A DNA stretch of 64,000 nt, taken from the NCBI GenBank assembly GCA_030435675.1, contig CM059625.1, forward strand, positions 10,788,001 through 10,852,000, read 5' to 3'. This stretch comes from Steinernema hermaphroditum. Its lineage: Eukaryota > Nematoda > Chromadorea > Rhabditida > Steinernematidae. A program made the position numbers and the translations under genes. The stretch's first letter is position 1. Every line of letters starts with the position of its first letter. Of the stretch, positions 40,478 through 52,484 are shown in pieces. The notes under the pieces were generated by a model. The model was given only the letters and a program-made list of their open reading frames with translations. It ran no database searches and was not told the origin of the DNA.

Positions 40478-41226
40478 TCAAACATGACCAGCATTCAAGT
40501 GGCTGCGTTTCTCCGAAACGATGTGGTGCTCTATGTCGCTTGTAATGTTGTGCCAAAAGCACGACTTGATGTTTTCGAAGCGCTCGTAACAAGGGGCGTA
40601 GCTGTAGTCCAACGGAGTGATTCGTCCAGGGCGCTGATCACAGAAAACCAAACATTTTTCACCGGAAAGCGTCGTTCCAACTCCGTTTCGAGCGCAGCAG
40701 GGCCGGTGATCTTGGCCTTGTCCGGCACAGAAGTGGATTACAGAGGCAGCCTGGATCGGACACTCATCCGCCCGAAAGTACATCGCCTGTAATGTTAGTT
40801 ACAGCATAACTTTCGCATAATAGTGTCTCTACCTGTAGTGCCTCCTTTGTATAGGTTCTAAAAGAGCATTTTGACAGACAAGCATCAGGGAGCTTGCGCT
40901 TCTCACAGCAGTCCATAAATCTTTCATCAGGAGAGGCGAAAGGCGACAGAGATTTCTGTAAAAGATAGTTGCCACAGGCTATTGTAAAAATTTTCCTAAA
41001 CCCCTTCTGGACCTTCGTCCTCCCTATCAAGTGCCAAGGTCTTCGAAGATGCCACGCGATGTTTCAACTTGTAACATCCGTACCGCCCACAACCGTAGCC
41101 TCCTCCACAGCCTCCGCAACTGAGGACAGGAGGCGGTGGCGAACAACATCCAGACGATGTGCAAGCAGACGTTTTTTTGACCATTAGAAGAGCAATCAGC
41201 CCAAGAAGAAATATAAGAGTCCTCAT
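40478..41226 (-). CDS. Secreted DB-module protein 2 (218 aa)
   Basis: Three exons: 41226-41002, 40955-40833 and 40786-40478, all phase 0. It has a signal peptide (RTLIFLLGLIALLMVKKTSA), a Cys/Gly/Pro-rich segment (CGGCGGGYGCGRYGCYK) and the DB module: DCCEKRKLPDACLSKCSF, then CPIQAASVIHFCAGQGQDH, RPCCARNGV, CLVFCDQRPG and YAPCYERF. It is clearly a paralogue of the gene at 39112-39808. The intron inside the DB module is at the same place in both genes, but this copy has an extra 46 bp intron upstream of the module (after the VASSKTLALDRED segment). Confidence 0.9.
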
Positions 41227-41916
41227 TTGGAAAACTGCGAATAGAACAGTGAAGACCGGGGAGGATATCTTACGTTTTTATAGTCATTTCTCCAATCGTG
41301 TAGCAATTATGGCCCTTGATCAAAACAAAATTTGGATTCGACTCCTCCCCATAGATTTCATCGAACAGAGTTGTATGTTGTTGACCAAACTTTTCAACGT
41401 ATCATTTAATGTTATGGTTTCAAGGTTCATTAACCGTTCGAAAAATTGTCAGCAAACTACTGGATGCTCCATTACCAGACATATCAAGAAGGTTTAGCAA
41501 TTATACCGCTAAAATAAACACATCGACGAGCGAATGAGAGAACCCAATGCTGAATGTTATGCTCACCTTTTAGACGGTATTTTTATTCCCTTTGCGTTTT
41601 GCTATGCTTCCAGGTCTGCAAGTCAAAAATGTCATTTTCACCCTTGCATATCGTCAAATAACAAGTGAAGATCCTCTTCCAACGAAACAAGTATTCCTTC
41701 AGTCCTTTCTCAATGGGATTTCGCTGCCGATACGAGAACCTTTCGATTTCGCGGTTTAATTACGATTCGCGCGCAAACATCTTGAGAACCTTGCGCTCGA
41801 TTCTATCCTATGGCCGCAGCTTATGCATCCACCTTTGTTTCTGCGTGAACCTGATGATTTATCGACATATGACATTTTGGACTATATAATATGTACAGAA
41901 TATTTGTGCTAACAGT
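41227..41916. other. Intergenic region
   Basis: Promoter side of DB gene 2 and 3' side of the next minus-strand gene. Only short overlapping open frames; nothing recognised. Confidence 0.4.
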
Positions 41917-42307
41917 TTAGCTGCTAAAGCGAACTCGCTCCCAAGCAGCGTACTTCACGTCGTTCGGATGATAGGGACTTTGTCGGGATTCGCCGTTCCA
42001 CTTGAAGATGTGACGAGTGTACCTTAAGGTTGTGTTACTTTAAATGATAATTCCATAGGTAATACCAAGTGGGCCATTCCTGAGGAGCGTAACGACCGAC
42101 AGTTCCGGTAATGATCTTTGTTCCGGAATGAGGACGAGCGTACTTCTTCAGGTCATCCGGATAGTTGTACGTCTGCCTACGGGCGCGTGACATTTGCAGT
42201 GAGGCTTCGGAAAGGACACATCCTTAAAAGATCAACATTGTATCTGCGTAAAATAGCAATATACCGATAAAAAGGAAAATGAGGATCGAATACAAGAAAG
42301 ATCCCAT
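41917..42307 (-). CDS. Orphan small secreted protein (101 aa)
   Basis: Three exons, 42307-42265, 42222-42066 and 42022-41917, with two introns of 42 and 43 bp whose phases (1 and 2) fit exactly. The first exon encodes a hydrophobic signal peptide (GSFLYSILIFLFIGCVLSEA across the splice). The mature part of about 80 residues is basic and aromatic (YNYPDDLKKYARPH, RYAPQEWPTWYTRHIF, SPYHPNDVKYAAWERV) with no cysteines, transmembrane helix or known domain. The segments YPDDLKKYA and HPNDVKYAA look like a weak internal repeat. It sits upstream of DB gene 2 on the same strand. I do not recognise a family. Confidence 0.65.
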
Positions 42308-43589
42308 GCTGCGGTGTGGTCAAAGTAGCAACTAATTCAGTTGAAGATGAAATCAAGGAAGAGTTGTGGGGTCAGGTCAACGGGCCGAGCGCGCGTCTGC
42401 GAACCGTGGGTATCTTCTTTTGTTCGCGTCGACTGCGTAATGATAGAAGACGGTTACGTTCGTGAGTACGGAGATCGATCAGCAATTTCGATGTATCGCT
42501 TTTCAAACAAATCATTTTATCCCGAAAACGACGCAGAGGTCAGACTCCCGAAAAAGCGATAACTCCGCCCGTTCCGTTCGATTTAATGCAACAGTCGGTA
42601 TTACTCAATTGAAAGATGTAACAGAAGCGACGAAACGAATCTCTACTTGAAACACTGAAATCATGGATGCTCTCTTTTTCATTGTAATGTGATGATTACT
42701 CAGGACAAAGCCATCTTGTGCGATCACTACACCACGTAGTCTTTATTTCTGACAGCATTTACGAAACTTCATTTGGAAACACAAGCATATCAGTGCAGAA
42801 TTATAAAGTATGCTTGAGAACGTTGAGCTTTTTTCTTTGAATAGCGCTTGAATGTCCCACATTACTCGGATCGTTGTTTACTGTCACAGTCTCATAAAAC
42901 ACATATTCAGTGTTATTCGGCTGAGGCTTCGCTGGCCACAAAATCGTTATCCATTAGCCCTCCTCATCGAGGCTCGGCGTACAATACCACATTTGCCAAG
43001 ATTTATTGCGAAGACACAGTTTCGATGTGCGGCTAAATGATTGATTGTTGTTTCAGAAGGACGGATTAATGTGGGCGACGGGTCGCCTTACTGTCACTCG
43101 GCTTACAGCTAGCTTCTTCTCTTGTTTACTGTTTGTTGTATTTCATGACCTAAAAAGGCTTTATAGTCGTGATGTTTCTGCTGCAAATGGCAAGTGTCTC
43201 AATTGCCTATTTGGTGTATGTGTGCTCAGCGTCAGAAATGAATGGAGGCAATCAGATGGCAAATTTCTGCAAAAGACGAAACTTTGTGAGTGTTGATTTC
43301 GTTGATGATCAAAGAAGCGCGCTTTTGAAACGGCCACGTGTTCGATGTGGCTCGAAGTGCACTTAGAATGATGGACTTGGTAATGCTGAACCGCGATGTT
43401 CTCTCCTCAAGCAGCTGATTATCTCATCTGCCTCGAGACTGCTAGACAAACGGGCCGACAAGGATTGGCGGTCTTTTTGTGAATGACAAATACTCCTATT
43501 GTTCGTCGTGAAATTTATGGATAGTAGTTGAGACCTCAGATTTATAAATTCTCGTCCAATTTATTGGTAGCGCAAGATAATTTGGTGCG
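42308..43589. other. Intergenic region
   Basis: Open frames at 42341-42650 and 43045-43366 overlap on the same strand in different frames and match nothing. No supported feature. Confidence 0.35.
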
Positions 43590-44127
43590 CTATGGGCGAC
43601 GAAGGTGTTCATCGAAAAAGGAAAAAGCTCTTTGCCAACGAGACAGCTTCTCGGTCCCCTTAGCATTCGTATGTCCTCTGTAAAATGCATCCAACCCGAC
43701 TCAGTTGCAGCGCGACTCACATTGCATACATAAATTTGATTATCTTCTTTGAGTGAATCAATTTCGAAGTCCTGGAAGACAATGCTGCTGCCGGCGTTAC
43801 ATATAAGCGAGCTGTGTACTACCCTGGAAGAAATGGACCTTCTTCGCCGTTTCGGTCTTTCGCGCATCCATTTATGCATTCTTCTGTCTTTGCCTCATTT
43901 TTCATCTGCGGTTCGAGTAACCTTGTTGAGAAGATGTCGCTAAAAGCTGACAGCATTTGACAGAAATGCGCGTCATTAGTCTGTGTGATTGAATGTCCAA
44001 AGGAGAACCAGTCCATTCCCAAGTTTTTGTCACAGATCGTTTGCATGAAATGGAACCACCACCTCGGCAAAATTCTTTTTTCGGGGTTTGCCTCTACGGT
44101 CTCAATGTATCTGTGTTGCAATCCCAC
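43590..44127 (-). CDS. Unidentified spliced gene, 3' part (5' end unresolved)
   Basis: Three exons can be chained on the minus strand: one ending at 43823 (open upstream to about 44127), then 43771-43721, then 43677-43590 with the stop. The introns (51 and 43 bp, GTAGTA and GTGAGT donors, CTTCCAG and TTTACAG acceptors) fit phases 2 and 2 and give a continuous, protein-like C-terminus including KKIIKFMYAIGHTNAKGTEK and SRWQRAFSFFDEHLRRP. That chance would keep the frame through two good introns is unlikely, so I regard it as a real gene. No signal peptide, membrane segment or domain is evident, and I do not recognise the family. The first exon and start codon are not found; no ATG suits the long first exon, so at least one exon lies upstream. 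Confidence 0.5.
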
Positions 44128-44938
44128 GATTAAAGTGGCTTTTTTTATTATTCATTATCAAAAGACATTTAAAAGGAAGGACGAGATTAGCACTTAGACG
44201 CGCCTGGTTACCATAAACGCCGTTCGCACCGATCATCTCGCGATATAACAATCATTTGCATTTTCAGGAGAGCAAACCTGGATGATTCACGTCGTGATTT
44301 GACGGCGCCTGCTTTACTTTGTTTTTACCGCTTCACTAATTACCATTCCGCGTGCAGCTACCACCGTTCATCAGCGTTGCGGCGCCTCACCTTGTTGGCA
44401 GCCGTGGCTTATACAGTCAAAACAGATTGCTGTCGGAACATTGTTCTTTTCTGGCTTGATTTATGTTTCATGGCGATGCCGTCACATATGTCGGCGGCTT
44501 TGTCGTTCCCCTGCTCAATGTTTAATGGCCATGGGGACTGTAGATAGGACGGCACTCGCTAAGAAATCGTTCGCATGCAATTATTCTGTTTATGCAAACA
44601 CTGTTCACGATGGGCGACGCTGCTCACACGATGGTCCGAGGCGGAGGTTGGGCCTGCTGCCGGTATCTGTTATGACCATCTAACGACCGTAAAATCATAA
44701 CTGAATGAAATGATGAACTATTAGGTGAGCAAAGCCGCTGGCGTTAACGACAAGATCGGGAAGAATATCGCTGCTCCCTTCGGGTGTTTCTTTCCACTTT
44801 TGTCGCGCCCAATTCACATCCTTCCGTTTGGTTCCTCCCACAAGTATTTTCTCTGCTTTGACGAGCGAATGTCGCCGGACGGGAAGGGGCGGCACTTCAC
44901 TTCTAAACTAACACTCTTTCAGATGATCTGAGTTTCAA
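44128..44938. other. Region between divergent genes, possible missing exons
   Basis: It lies between the unidentified minus-strand gene and the adhesion GPCR. Open frames at 44695-44895 (-) and 44725-44931 (+) overlap each other; the minus frame, basic and Lys-rich, could be an upstream exon of the unidentified gene but I could not join it in phase. Confidence 0.3.
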
Positions 44939-47900
44939 ATGTCTTTTCTGTTTCTGCTTTTGGTTCTTGTCCCGTGCTTCAACGCCTGGACACAGCACCA
45001 TTCCTGTTCAAGCCACTTTGATGTCGATGGATTGGAAATCCTCAATTGTTCCTATGCGAAATTTCAGGTACGTTCTTTGCAGGGAAATAAGGGAACCATT
45101 CCTCGACTTTTTCGCGCTCTTGTAAATTATCGCCGATGCTTTTACGATCCTCACAGACAATAGAATGAGTTCCATATGTGCGAGCCATTAGTTCACCGTT
45201 CAATGTAAAAATATGCAGATCATCCTCGTAATTGCAACACCGATCTAGTGAAATCTGTGGGTTTATATCATAATGCGCACTAATCCTATAAATATTTCAT
45301 ATACCTATAAAGTGAAAATTTTGCCGTCAAGGTACGAACAAACAAGAACGAACACTTCGCAGCTGTTTTGGTCGTAAAACCGCTTTATTGAAAGCAAACA
45401 GTAATAAAAGACGTGCCGTTTCCTTATAACGATGGCGCTTACATATTATGTTCTATAAAGAAGATGAACACTAATGATCAGACCAGCAGAACACAAAGAA
45501 CTTCACATACTGTTAGTATTTGAAGCTACTTGATGTATAGAGCCATCGTTGGAACGTTGATCTTGTTTGTCGCACAGCTATGTTCAACTTCAATAATTTT
45601 CCACTTATATTATTTAAGATGATAAAAGAACGAGATGACTTTCAGAAAATAGCGTCACACGCTGTATATGCGGCTCCCAGAAATGTATGGATGCCCTCTC
45701 TGTTCACCGCACAAATTAAAGAACTCCACCTTCGCGGCAATGAACTCAAGGCCCTCAACAGCAGTTCGTTTCTCACACTTCGCTATCCGGAGACGCTTGA
45801 AAAACTGTAAGTGGCTTCTTAATTAGTGCGTTGGCGACAGTTCAAAAACGAGCTCCTACAAACCCTGACCTTGTCTCTCCCCACCCGAACATTATCAAAG
45901 AGAGCGGCGACTTTTGTTTGTCGACGACACTTTTCCTTTAAAAAAGCAAAGCGACTTTTTTGCGAATTAATAGATAGATGCCAGCTTACCCAAACTCGCG
46001 CGAGATTGCCGATCGGCTGTCGCGATGATGGAGTGGGGGCGACGAAGAGGAAGCGGTGCATCGGCAACTTCATAACCAAAGTGCCGACTGATTTAGATAG
46101 CGGTAATTAATAAAGTTACAGCGGCTGTCGCTTATCGACTGAGCGTTCCCCTGCGTAGCCCCACTTGCAACGTTCAATTTAATTTTTTTTACGAATTCAG
46201 AGATCTCTCGAACAATAAAATTGTCTCAATATCGTCGAATGCGTTTCAAGGTTTGCGGAATCTTAAACACCTGTAAGTGTGGAAGACTGAAACTTAAATG
46301 TCATAAAATTACCTATTCAGTGACTTAAGCGGAAACCTTCTGTATACACTAAATCGGACTACTTTCACTGGACTCGCCAATTTGGAGGTAACAGTTGTGA
46401 CTGACCACGCCGATGGCACATTCAATTGCTCAGACACTTATTTTGGACGACAACTTCTTCTCAGTGTTTCCTGAGAAAACGTTCTCAGCACTCCAGCAAC
46501 TGAGGACTGTCAGCATTCGATCGAATCAATTTACTTGTGATTGCCAATTAACTGACTTTTTCAAGTGAGCCGTACCCTCGGATTGTCGTCAATCAAAGAA
46601 TGCATTCAGATCGCTTCAAAGAGAACGTCGTCCTTCTGTTCAAATATCCAACGAGACGAAATGCGTGTTTCCCATCACTTTGCGCGGAATCCCAGTATCT
46701 CAGATAAATGGCAAAATTGTCAGACGATCGTGCGGAAAGGGTGATTTTAACCCAGACGTATTCACTATCGAGCCATCCGCTGCTCGTTCACTCATTGTCT
46801 ACCCAGGAGATGAACGACGGCTCACTTGCAAAATTTCAAATATACCAAATACAACGCTGGAGTGGTAACTTGAAGATCGCAAAACACTCATAAAAACGTG
46901 AAAAATTTAGGCTTAGAAACGGTGCTCCAATAAAGGAGTCTCCTCATCATAGTCGTCTGCAAATTCAAACGAAAGTGGAATCGAAGCTGAAAAAGATAAC
47001 GCTGACGATAAAGGCGGTATCTTGGGATGATTCCGGTGATTGGACGTGTTATGCCGAACACAAAGAATCTAGCCTTCGGATGACTGTTCGTCTCATGCCC
47101 ATTGCAGCAAACACCGAGAAGTGTGTCCAAGTATGCTAGACTGTCTTTTTATTCATGAACTGCCTTCTTGTACAGGAATGGACAGCCGATGAAAAGGGTG
47201 AAATTGTGTGGGCAGAGGCCCGACATTTAAAAACCGTTGCGTCTCCCTGTCCAGGTGGCCCTGAGGGTGCCCATGCAAAAAGGCAGTGCAGCCAAGGAAG
47301 GTGGTCAGCCGTGGAGAACTCCGAGTGTGCCTATGCGTCCGCAATGACGAAAAAGCTGTATGAAATATACTCGAATGGGAATAAGAAAACGGTAGCGAAA
47401 ACTGTAAGGTTTATAACACAATTGGATTTTAGTTCGTGCAAGATTTTTTAAACACGACCGTGACATACGCTACCGTATCCTTAAGCGCGTATGATACGCG
47501 ACTCGCGTCGTGGCTGATCGGAAATGCAACCGACACTGGTGGCGTTCTACTGACGACAGCAGTTGCGGAAGTTTTGCGGAGTCCACACGCAGCGTAAGTG
47601 GCCACCAACAACAAGCAAGTGTTCCCCTTTGTAGAACTGAGGTAGACGGCCACACGCTTCGGAATATCCTGCAGAATGCGTTGATCAATGAAGTGCCGCT
47701 ACAAACTGAGCAGATGGCTGTCTGCCAGCACATGTTCCTCCCACAGTCCATGGATCAGTTGTCCATATCTCCAAATCAGGATCATACAAGCGCGCTTGGA
47801 TTTTTGGCGGCACGGGTAGGGAAACGTTACGTGTGTGTGCGGCAAAATTCGGTGGATCTCCTGTCAGCAAATGGTAAGATGTTCTGATCAGCCGTGTAAT

Positions 47901-50206
47901 GTCAGCGAATTAGGAATGACGTCGATGAGAGTGCCTTCGCACACAATTGAAACTCTTCCGCCAGTTACCGTAATACGTTCATATTGGTTCGCAAATCAAC
48001 GTCTTTTTCAACCATCGAACGCCGAATTGGGACAGTGGGTTGCTCACGGAGAGGTGCAAGGAGTTGCACTGAAAAAGGTGAACTTGAAACTCTATCGCGT
48101 CGACCAACCAAAAAACGTAACGCTATTCGGCTCCATTCACGCCTTTCTAACGACACACCATTCAGATTCAATCGTCCGTCCAATTAGTTCATCCGACGCC
48201 ATTGCAGCCTGCAATTTATTTTTCGTTTCCGATAAAGTACTCAGCAGATAACATTCGTTTTGGAACGTGGTCGGAGAAAAACGGATGGATTCCCGTCGAC
48301 GAGACACTCTGCTACAGCTCAATCGTAGGACCCAGATCGGTACTGATCTCTTGCTCGAGTCGATTCGTCACAAAGCTATCTGAGAACATCACTTATGTTA
48401 GTATTTTGGAAAATGCTTCGATTTATCAAATGTAAGGAAGAAACAAATAATTCTTAAGGGTGTAAAACTGTTCAGGATCAAATCACATAAGGCGGCAATC
48501 CATCTACCCTGGTGGACATATATTTCATCGGGCTTTCTGGCATCGTCGGTGTTAATCGTCATTTTAATTAACATCGGCTACATAAGGTGAGCAGGCGATG
48601 ACTTCCGTGTGGCTGTAAAATATATGTTGCAGGAGAAGCATCTCAGGTTCCCGCAAAATGCTGCATTCAATGCTCAACGTTTGCCTCACAATTTTTGCAC
48701 TTTCCGTTACATTCACAATCGGAATTGATAAGGTGTATAATCAACACGTGTGCCGTGTTACAAGTGTTTCCCTACATTATTTCATACTTACTGTAGTATT
48801 TTGGATTCTCATAGCAATTAGGTAGGTGTCGAGTTCATGTGTCATTGATATTTGATTTATTTGTAGACAAGTTCACAGAAACGTTACCAGCGCAAAGGCG
48901 CTCCTACGATCTTCTGTGGACGACAACAGAAAACGAGAAACATCACATGAAGCGCTCGCCGGATTCTACTTTTTTGCCTACGGCGTTCCGCTGATTGTCG
49001 TCTCATTTTCTGTGGCCGTTCACACAGAAGCCTACAACGGAACCGTACAATAGTTGGTTGTAGAGTAGTTGATTGAGGCGAACTTCTTGTTTTAGTTGTT
49101 TCCCTTCATCATCTCGACATTTTGTTATCCTGGAGGCTGGTCTTATAGCTCCGTATGCCTTTGTCTCAACGCTTTGCCTTGCGCTCATCGTTCTGACTTG
49201 GTATGAGTCGCGAAAAAAGCATTCAAAGTCGCCTTCGCCGATGCCCTTACCAGCGCGACGAACGCATCAAAACTCAGTGGTAACCACAAAGGGTGACGAA
49301 TCCTCTGTTCCACTAGTAACACCTGTCAACTACGAGGATTCCGTATCGGCCGCAACGCCAAATTTGGACTTTCACAGCTCTGCATCTTTCCAATTGCTGT
49401 AAGCTATTCGTGAAATGATTCGCTTTAAGTGCTTTAGGTGTCTCATGTCTCTACTATGCTTGTACACAATTTGTGTTGCAACAGCTTGCCTATTTATAAC
49501 CCAACAATTCTCATCTATCTCGCCGATCTTACCTCTATGGACATCGGCGCTGCATTCAGTGTGCGCAGTCCTCCTGGCCCTGTCGCTGTTTATGATGCAC
49601 ATTGTAAAGAGGTTCCGGATGCTGTGGTCGAAGGTTAGTTGACATCACTTCTTACAAAACTGCTGCGTCTATTCAGCTTGCAAGACTTGACGGCTTCACC
49701 AGCCATCCCCACTCATCGATTTATTCCAAACCATTCCCATGTACCCGAGAGAAAAGCACTGATCTGTATTCTACTCAGCGTGGCGAAACCGTTGTTCGTG
49801 AGTACGATGAGTACTACGGTAGCCATGTCTTGGGCTCGATGAATTCTGATGGTTCTCGAAGGTAATTCGCAATGGCATCGCGTTCTACTTCGCACTTTTA
49901 AGCCAAGTCGCTCTCAGCCCTGCTGCTATGGCTTCAATGCACAACACTGCCCGAAAGTTTTATAAACGCCAACGGCAAATGGCAACTCTCAACAACTCAT
50001 ATGCTACTGGGGACGCACAGGCAAGATCATTCAGTTAGTTCTAGTTTGACATCTTACAGGAGGGCATTGTAATACCGGAAGAAACCAGAAGTTATGAGTC
50101 AGCACTCGACACCGCCAACTCTCAAGAGGAAATGAAGGAGTATTACAAAGTGGAAGTGGATCATTCTGGCCGAAGAATTGCCTTACTTGATTCAAGTGAA
50201 AACTGA
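44939..50206 (+). CDS. ADGRA homologue: Adhesion GPCR, ADGRA (GPR124/125) type (1174 aa)
   Basis: Twenty exons: 44939-45067, 45646-45806, 46201-46272, 46321-46387, 46434-46564, 46610-46864, 46911-47130, 47176-47403, 47433-47593, 47635-47873, 47914-48116, 48208-48431, 48476-48586, 48633-48821, 48867-49052, 49096-49398, 49438-49633, 49677-49861, 49903-50020, 50060-50206. Domains in order: signal peptide; four leucine-rich repeats with a Cys-rich cap (CDCQL); one Ig domain (RLTCKISN to DSGDWTCYAEH); a hormone-receptor motif (PCPGG, QCSQGRWS); a GAIN region; and seven helices. TM2-3 (SWHMLVNL-like RKMLHSMLNVCL, TSVSLHYFILTVVFWILIAIRQV) and YCFPS before TM5 align with ADGRA3. In vertebrates this group works in Wnt signalling and planar polarity. 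The GPS lacks the HLT/S cleavage triad. The last intron is GC-AG. The tail lacks the vertebrate PDZ-binding ETTV. Confidence 0.92.
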
Positions 50207-50386
50207 TCTCTTATCCTACAAAAATGGTATTGTTATACGGGTTAGCATGGATGAGGATAAATTATTACATATGAATGTTGAGAAATGCTGGGCTACACGG
50301 CTATAATACAATGCACTTAAGTGAAAAATATACACGTTCTTAAGTTGAAATTATGATGATGATTTTCGTCAATTCCTCGGGAGAGC

Positions 50387-51583
50387 TCAATGCTTCATCG
50401 TTTCAACGGCCTTGGTAATCTGATCGATGTGTTCGTAGTTCACCCGGCAGCAGCCTCCAAAAATGCGAACATTATGTCTCCACAAACTGGGAATATCTTT
50501 TAGAAAGATCGGGAATGTATCATCCGATCCAACTTCGAATCTAAAAATACGTTTCTGATTCCTCATCGCTCACATTTTCATACTTTTGCTGCTCGATGTT
50601 GTACACCTCGCCGTGGTTGGGGTAAACCACAAAAGGCTTTCCGTTGGCCTCAGCAGTTGCCGAACGAACGAGCGGCGCAATGTACTGCGGGAGAGTACAA
50701 TTGATTCCGATGGCGGTGACGCTGCCGTAAGACGAGATGGTCTTGACAGCTTCGGAGAACATGTCATTTCCGCATGTCCGTTGGGAATCCTAAACATATC
50801 TTTAACTAACTGTAAATTGCATCTATTTCACCTGGCAATTGAAAGAAAGCCATAGCTTTTTGTCTTTTGCAGCCTCCAGGGATTCCCATACTTCAAGGGC
50901 GATTCGAGCTTCATCTACACGGGGAATCGTTTCCAGCGCGTACCATTGGAGATCCGTAGCTAATATTGCTGCCATCTGGTCTTTGTAGTAGTTGGCAATA
51001 ACCTAAAATAAACGAAGAATCTTTCATTAGGACCGTTCATTTACCTGACGCGGAGTAGTGTCCACGTATGATCCATTGTATTCGGAGCCATCACGACGAA
51101 CAATTGCGTAAGGGCCGATAGAACCAACGACGTGCACTTCTCCGTGTGCCTCGTTGGCCGCTTTCTTCGCCAAATCGACAGCTTGCTACGTATAAGTTTC
51201 GTGCAGACTGAGGATCTGGAGATTGACTTACAGCAATCGCAGAAGCCGCAGCATCTTTCGTCATGTTTCTGCATGCCTGAAGGACTTCAATTGATGCATG
51301 GTACGTATTAGTCAGGATCACATTAGCCCCAGCGTCAATAAATCTGTAAACCATATGAGCATTGATATTCAGCCTTCGTTACCCTACCCCTTATGCACGT
51401 CGAGGCAAGCCTTCGGATTGTCAATGACGGTGTCGAAGCTCCACAATGGATGCTCCTATAAGCAGTGCTCAAAGCTTTGCAGAAAAACGAGATAGTTACG
51501 TGCACATTTATGCCGATGTTCTGCAAAGCAGTCCCGTGCCCACCATCGAGAACGTAAGGGTACTCGAATGAACTTAGATCCAT
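50387..51583 (-). CDS. Homocysteine S-methyltransferase (311 aa)
   Basis: Seven exons: 51583-51500, 51455-51388, 51343-51232, 51185-51045, 51002-50832, 50789-50584 and 50540-50387. The enzyme transfers a methyl group, typically from S-methylmethionine or betaine-like donors, to homocysteine to form methionine in the cytosol. Family marks: LDGGHGTALQ at the N-terminus, ANVILTNTYHAS, VHVVGSIGPY, and the three zinc cysteines, Cys223 in GINC and Cys291-Cys292 in FGGCC near the end. Length fits the single-domain Mmum/YhgE-like enzymes rather than betaine-homocysteine methyltransferase. The exon ending 50584 uses a 43 bp intron; reading through it would give an early stop at 50541 and lose the GGCC motif. 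Confidence 0.93.
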
Positions 51584-52484
51584 CGTAGCAAATCGGAGAT
51601 CAAGACGCTCTGCAACAGTACGTATAGTGGGTTCGTACAGATACGTACAGATGGGAAGCTGACGCCGTCAGCGCGCAAGGACCAACCAAAGTATAGAGTC
51701 ATCGCCCTTAAGGAGGGCTGAGCATAAAATTGTGAAATGTGAGGGAACTGTAAACAAGATGGGAAGGCGTGTTGATACCAGCTGCGCTACCGGTTGAATG
51801 GGATGGGAAAAGGAGGATGAATACCAAATTTTGCATTGATAGAGGTGGTGCTGCCCCGTACCGCAACAGATTGGTAGCAAAGAACCGTTTGGTAGTAAAG
51901 GACCAGACGAGGCGAGCCTCCACTATATGCAGTGCGGTTTGCAATGTTGTGGAACTCTAGCACAATGTGTGAACGCTGAGGTCAGTTTTACTGATAAGGT
52001 ATGCTTCTGACAATGAGGAGTTCCGAAGATGCATAGGGGATTGAGATCAGTTGAACGGCCTCTCTAGTTCGGGAAGAGTTAATGTGTGTTCAATTCAGAT
52101 CGCGCGGAAGACTGACATAAACTATACATTTTATTTGATATAAGTATAACACGGCAAGCTACATGAAGGCAGCTCGCTGAATAACTGAGCAATTAGAAAC
52201 TGAAGAAACCAACACTGTCGGAAAAAGTACCGGTATGCAACAAGTGTGAAAAAGAATTGACGACAATATGATTGTGTTTGTATTTTTGCGATAAAACGCA
52301 ATACAACGACGGAAGGCAGAAGAGCAAGGAACGTCTTGAAGGACAGAGAACACCGGTGGCAGTGCAAACGCGGAGCAACTTTTAGGGATGCCCGCGATTG
52401 TGCTGTATCTATGTTGTCAACAGACCGTGAGAACATGCTCAACTCGAAGAAGTAGAGGTTGTCCCGAAATTTTGAAATCGTCGT
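51584..52484. other. Intergenic region
   Basis: Promoter side of the methyltransferase gene and 3' side of the Caskin gene, both minus strand. Short open frames on both strands between 51668 and 52442 overlap and have no support. Confidence 0.4.

Noticed and set aside
44695..44931. Overlapping frames on both strands that could be exons of the unidentified gene or of the adhesion GPCR
   Set aside because: Neither could be joined in phase to a neighbouring exon, and the GPCR already has a good signal-peptide exon at 44939.
47635..47873. A second reading frame across 47715-47873 in the adhesion GPCR that looks protein-like
   Set aside because: No acceptor and donor phases connect it to the neighbouring exons. 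The chosen frame joins both sides and aligns with the ADGRA3 GAIN region (SISPN).
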